A stretch of 64,000 nucleotides of DNA from Lota lota (Eukaryota; Chordata; Actinopteri; Gadiformes; Lotidae). Where the stretch lies: assembly GCA_026745465.1 (NCBI GenBank), contig JACYXH010000189.1, positions 110,001-174,000 of the forward strand, read 5' to 3'. This document shows positions 60,751 through 64,000 of the stretch, piece after piece. Each line of letters begins with the position of its first letter. The stretch's first letter is position 1. The notes under the pieces were generated by a model. The model did no database searches, was not told where the DNA came from, and saw only the letters and a list, made by a program, of their open reading frames with translations. The translations under genes were made by a program, and so were the position numbers.

Positions 60751-60874
60751 GTCGGTAAGAGAGGTTATTGGTAGGAATGTCTAACAATATTATTGGCAAA
60801 CCCAGCATTATGCCATATTGGAAATTTCTTAACCAAATTATAGCTGTCAAAGTCGTACAGCACTTCCAAAAAAT

Positions 60875-60960
60875 TCCTTCGAGCCGGAGATTAACCACCA
60901 ACCTACTGATTTAAGACTTTTTAAAATAGTCCTCCGCTCCACCAACTGAGTTATTGTAGC
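60875..60960 (-). pseudogene. decayed tRNA-Tyr copy P41 (P86x)
   Basis: P86x. Confidence 0.88.
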
Positions 60961-61087
60961 TTCAGTTAGCATGGTAACTGAGAGGAATAGCCACAAAACC
61001 TCTCGGCCGCATCCCACATTAATGCAACATCGACATTCCTTTCACCAAATGTCAATCCCTCAAAGTTGTTCTGTATTTCCTAAAAAT

Positions 61088-61175
61088 TCCTTCGATCCGG
61101 AGTTGAACCAGCGACTTAAGGATATCAGACTCTTTTTACTACAGTCCTCCGCTCTACCAACTGAGCTATCGAAGG
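61088..61175 (-). tRNA. tRNA-Tyr(GTA) T75
   Basis: Class C. Confidence 0.75.
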
Positions 61176-61299
61176 GTATGTATGAGATGTTATTGGTAAG
61201 AATATCTACAAATAATATTGGCAAACCCTGCATTACGCCATATTGGCAATTTCTTAACCAAAGGATAGCTATCAAAGTTGCACTGCACTTCCTAAAAAT

Positions 61300-61387
61300 T
61301 CCTTCGAGCCGGAGTTGAACCAGCGACCTAAGGATATCAGACTCTTTTTACTACAGTCCTCCGCTCTACCAACTGAGCTATCGAAGG
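61300..61387 (-). tRNA. tRNA-Tyr(GTA) T76
   Basis: Class A. Confidence 0.95.
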
Positions 61388-61510
61388 GTCTGTATGAGCT
61401 GTTATTGGTAGGAAAACCTACAAATAATATTGGCAAACCCAGCATTATGCCATATTGGCAATTTCTTAGCCAAAGGATAGCTATCAAATTTGCAATGCAC
61501 TTCCAAAAAT

Positions 61511-61598
61511 TCCTTCGAACCAGAGTTGAACCAGCGACCTAAGGATATCAGACTCTTTTTACTACAGTCCTCCGCTCTACCAACTGAGCTATCGAAGG
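61511..61598 (-). tRNA. tRNA-Tyr(GTA) T77
   Basis: Class D recombinant form plus a private C65>T (G49-T65 wobble). Confidence 0.8.
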
Positions 61599-61722
61599 GT
61601 CGGTACGAGAGGTTATTGGTACGAAGGTCTACCAATAATATTAGCAAACTCAGCATTATGCCATATTGGCAATTTCCTAACCAAATTATAGCTGTCAAAG
61701 TCTTACAGCACTTCCAAAAAAT

Positions 61723-61810
61723 TCCTTCGAGCCGGAGATGAACCACCAACCTACGGATTTAAGACTCTTTTTAAAGTAGTCCTCCGATCCACCAACTGAG
61801 TTATTGTAGC
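61723..61810 (-). pseudogene. decayed tRNA-Tyr copy P42 (P88)
   Basis: P88. Confidence 0.88.
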
Positions 61811-61937
61811 TTGAGTTAGCATGGTTACTGCGAGGAATAGCCACAAAACTTCTCGGCCACATCCCACATTAATGCAACATCGACATTCCTTTCACCAAAT
61901 GACAATCCCTCAAAGTTGTTCTCTATTTCCTAAAAAT

Positions 61938-62025
61938 TCCTTCGAGCCGGAGTTGAACCAGCGACCTAAGGATATCAGACTCTTTTTACTACAGTCCTCC
62001 GCTCTACCAACTGAGCTATCGAAGG
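61938..62025 (-). tRNA. tRNA-Tyr(GTA) T78
   Basis: Class A. Confidence 0.95.
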
Positions 62026-62149
62026 GTCGGTAAGAGAGGTTATTGGTAGGAATGTCTACCAATATTATTGGCAAACCCAGCATTATGCCATATTGGCAAT
62101 TTCTTAACCAAATTATAGCTGTCAAAGTCGTACAGCACTTCTAAAAAAT

Positions 62150-62235
62150 TCCTTCGAGCCGGAGATGAACCACCAACCTACTGATTTAAGACTTTTTAAA
62201 ATAGTCCTCCGCTCCACCAACTGAGTTATTGTAGC
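62150..62235 (-). pseudogene. decayed tRNA-Tyr copy P43 (P86)
   Basis: P86. Confidence 0.88.
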
Positions 62236-62362
62236 TTCAGTTAGCATTGTTACTGCGAGGAATAGCCACAAATCCTCTCGGCCACATCCCATATTAATGC
62301 AACATCGACATTCCTTTCACCAAATGACAATCCCTTAAAGTTGTTCTGTATTTCCTAAAAAC

Positions 62363-62450
62363 TCCTTCGAGCCGGAGTTGAACCAGCGACCTAAGGATAT
62401 CAGACTCTTTTCACTACAGTCCTCCGCTCTACCAACTGAGCTATCGAAGG
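62363..62450 (-). tRNA. tRNA-Tyr(GTA) T79
   Basis: Class E. Confidence 0.93.
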
Positions 62451-62574
62451 GTCTGTATGAGCTGTTATTGGTAGGAATACTTACAAATAATATTGGCAAA
62501 CCCAGCATTATGGCATATTGGCAATTTCTTAGCCAAAGGATAGCTATCAAATTTGCAATGCACTTCCAAAAAAT

Positions 62575-62660
62575 TCCTTCGAGCCGGAGATGAACCACCA
62601 ACCTACTGATTTAAGACTTTTTAAAATAGTCCTCCGCTCCACCAACTGAGTTATTGTAGC
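62575..62660 (-). pseudogene. decayed tRNA-Tyr copy P44 (P86)
   Basis: P86. Confidence 0.88.
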
Positions 62661-62789
62661 TTCAGTTAGCATGGTAACTGAGAGGAATAGGCACAAAACC
62701 TCTCGGCCACATCCCACAAAATAATGCAACATCGACATTCCTTTCACCAAATGACAATCCCTCAAAGTTGTTCTGTTTTTCCTAAAAAC

Positions 62790-62876
62790 TCCTTCGAGCC
62801 GGAGTTGAACCAGCGACCTAAGGATATCAGACTCTTTTACTACAGTCCTCCGCTCTACCAACTGAGCTATCGAAGG
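62790..62876 (-). tRNA. tRNA-Tyr(GTA) T80, 14-nt intron
   Basis: Mature sequence as class A, but the intron has lost one A (four instead of five in its A run), the only intron-length change in the array. Confidence 0.9.
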
Positions 62877-62999
62877 GTCGGTAAGAGAGGTTATTGGTAG
62901 GAATGTCTACCAATATTATTGGCAAACCCAGCATTATGCCATATTGGCAATTTCTTAACCAAATTATAACTGTCAAAGTCGTACAGCACTTCCAAAAAT

Positions 63000-63085
63000 T
63001 CCTTCGAGCCGGAGATGAACCACCAACCTATTGATTTAAGACTTTTTAAAATAGTCCTCCGCTCCACCAACTGAGTTATTGTAGC
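63000..63085 (-). pseudogene. decayed tRNA-Tyr copy P45 (P86)
   Basis: P86; same one-base deletion as P34. Confidence 0.88.
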
Positions 63086-63210
63086 TTCAGTTAGCATGGT
63101 AACTGAGAGGAATAGCCACAAAACCTCTCGGCCACATCTTACAGTATTGCAATGTCGACATTCCTTTCATCAAATGACTCCCTCAAAGTCGTTGTCTACT
63201 TCCTAAACAT

Positions 63211-63298
63211 TCCTTCGAGCCGGAGTTGAACCAGCGACCTAAGGATATCAGACTCTTTTTATTACAGTCCTCCGCTCTACCAACTGAGCTATCGAATG
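63211..63298 (-). tRNA. tRNA-Tyr(GTA) T81, class F
   Basis: Class F. Confidence 0.68.
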
Positions 63299-63422
63299 GT
63301 CGGTAAGAGAGGTTATTGGTAGGAATGTCTAACAATATTATTGGCAAACCCAGCATTATGCCATATTGGAAATTTCTTAACCAAATTATAGCTGTCAAAG
63401 TCGTACAGCACTTCCAAAAAAT

Positions 63423-63508
63423 TCCTTCGAGCCGGAGATTAACCACCAACCTACTGATTTAAGACTTTTTAAAATAGTCCTCCGCTCCACCAACTGAGTT
63501 ATTGTAGC
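63423..63508 (-). pseudogene. decayed tRNA-Tyr copy P46 (P86x)
   Basis: P86x. Confidence 0.88.
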
Positions 63509-63635
63509 TTCAGTTAGCATGGTAACTGAGAGGAATAGCCACAAAACCTCTCGGCCGCATCCCACATTAATGCAACATCGACATTCCTTTCACCAAATGT
63601 CAATCCCTCAAAGTTGTTCTGTATTTCCTAAAAAT

Positions 63636-63723
63636 TCCTTCGATCCGGAGTTGAACCAGCGACTTAAGGATATCAGACTCTTTTTACTACAGTCCTCCGC
63701 TCTACCAACTGAGCTATCGAAGG
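63636..63723 (-). tRNA. tRNA-Tyr(GTA) T82
   Basis: Class C. Confidence 0.75.
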
Positions 63724-63847
63724 GTATGTATGAGATGTTATTGGTAAGAATATCTACAAATAATATTGGCAAACCCTGCATTACGCCATATTGGCAATTT
63801 CTTAACCAAAGGATAGCTATCAAAGTTGCACTGCACTTCCTAAAAAT

Positions 63848-63935
63848 TCCTTCGAGCCGGAGTTGAACCAGCGACCTAAGGATATCAGACTCTTTTTACT
63901 ACAGTCCTCCGCTCTACCAACTGAGCTATCGAAGG
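63848..63935 (-). tRNA. tRNA-Tyr(GTA) T83
   Basis: Class A; the last copy before the window ends inside its 5' spacer. Confidence 0.95.
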
Positions 63936-64000
63936 GTCTGTATGAGCTGTTATTGGTAGGAAAACCTACAAATAATATTGGCAAACCCAGCATTATGCCA

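Larger units (their letters stand above)
36241..64000 (-). repeat. tandem tRNA-Tyr(GTA) array, ~131 units, open at right edge
   Basis: Each ~212-bp unit holds one tRNA-Tyr copy on the minus strand plus an AT-rich spacer. Consensus gene, 88 nt: acceptor CCTTCGA/TCGAAGG plus A73; D stem GCTC/GAGC; anticodon stem GAGGA/TCCTT with loop CTGTAG-intron-A; anticodon GTA; T stem GCTGG/CCGGC with loop TTCAACT. A 15-nt intron sits between positions 37 and 38, as in all eukaryotic tRNA-Tyr. C1-G72, the eukaryotic tyrosine identity pair, is present. A run of 5-6 T follows almost every 3' end (Pol III terminator). Classes used below: A = consensus, intron TAAAAAGAGTCTGAT; B = C67>T, intron TGAAAAGAGCCTGAA; C = C65>A and G45>A; D = C62>T; E = consensus mature tRNA, intron TGAAAAGAGTCTGAT; F = C2>A and G37>A with the terminator reduced to TTT. 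Decayed copies are P86, P88 (by length) and P86x (B box GGTTAATC). By hand: 83 T copies, 47 P copies, 1 truncated. Confidence 0.97.

Noticed and set aside
36436..63508. P copies as tRNA genes of a second isotype
   Set aside because: The acceptor strands do not pair, the anticodon region cannot form a 7-base loop on a closed stem, and A58 is lost, so no cloverleaf forms. They align end to end with tRNA-Tyr.
36532..64000. Dozens of conserved 71-, 88- and 115-residue open frames (for example with FDSSVGRAEDC on the minus strand or NQRPKDIRLF on the plus strand) that look like a multicopy protein family
   Set aside because: FDSSVGRAEDC is the direct translation of the tRNA-Tyr 5' half (TTCGATAGCTCAGTTGGTAG) and NQRPKD is its complement. 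The frames begin at non-ATG or chance starts and their similarity follows the tRNA and spacer repeats.
36241..64000. CRISPR-like repeat-spacer array
   Set aside because: Repeats are 86-88 nt with tRNA structure, and the ~125-bp spacers are themselves repeated. Flanking genes are vertebrate.

Overview
The window is vertebrate nuclear DNA and almost certainly from a teleost fish. It has interrupted genes with GT-AG introns, very dense (CA)n/(GT)n microsatellites, and a gene order that matches the human 7q21.3 block (DYNC1I1 - PDK4 - ASB4 - PPP1R9A). The microsatellite density recalls cod-like (gadiform) genomes, but that placement is only an impression.

Left part, 1-36,130: four protein genes, three of them read exon by exon. 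On the minus strand, 7,565-14,070 holds the first coding exons of dync1i1 (cytoplasmic dynein intermediate chain 1); the rest of the gene lies beyond the left edge, and 1-7,564 looks like its intron. On the plus strand, 15,654-22,134 is a complete 11-exon pdk4 (pyruvate dehydrogenase kinase 4, 405 codons when joined, all splice phases compatible). On the minus strand, 26,688-30,190 is a complete 6-exon asb4 (ankyrin repeat/SOCS box E3 adaptor). On the minus strand, 33,735-36,129 carries the last four coding exons of ppp1r9a (neurabin-1) with its C-terminal SAM domain. The intergenic and intronic stretches hold microsatellites, poly-G runs and scattered copies of a dispersed teleost repeat.

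Right part, 36,241-64,000 (running off the right edge): one uninterrupted tandem array of tRNA-Tyr(GTA) genes, all on the minus strand, one about every 212 bp. I count by hand 83 full-length tRNA-Tyr copies, each with a short intron after position 37, plus 47 decayed full-length copies and one truncated copy at the left border. Units are organised hierarchically: 212-bp monomers, ~639-bp trimers (two tRNAs plus one decayed copy), 2-3 kb blocks, and a ~6,586-bp higher-order repeat of 31 units that fills the last 17 kb. The array begins just upstream (in gene orientation) of a ppp1r9a exon, so it appears to lie inside a ppp1r9a intron in the same orientation as the host gene. This array is the standout feature of the window.

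The four protein genes have no obvious shared pathway; their association is conserved synteny. The many small open frames in the array are translations of tRNA genes and spacers, and those in the left part are mostly microsatellite translations.
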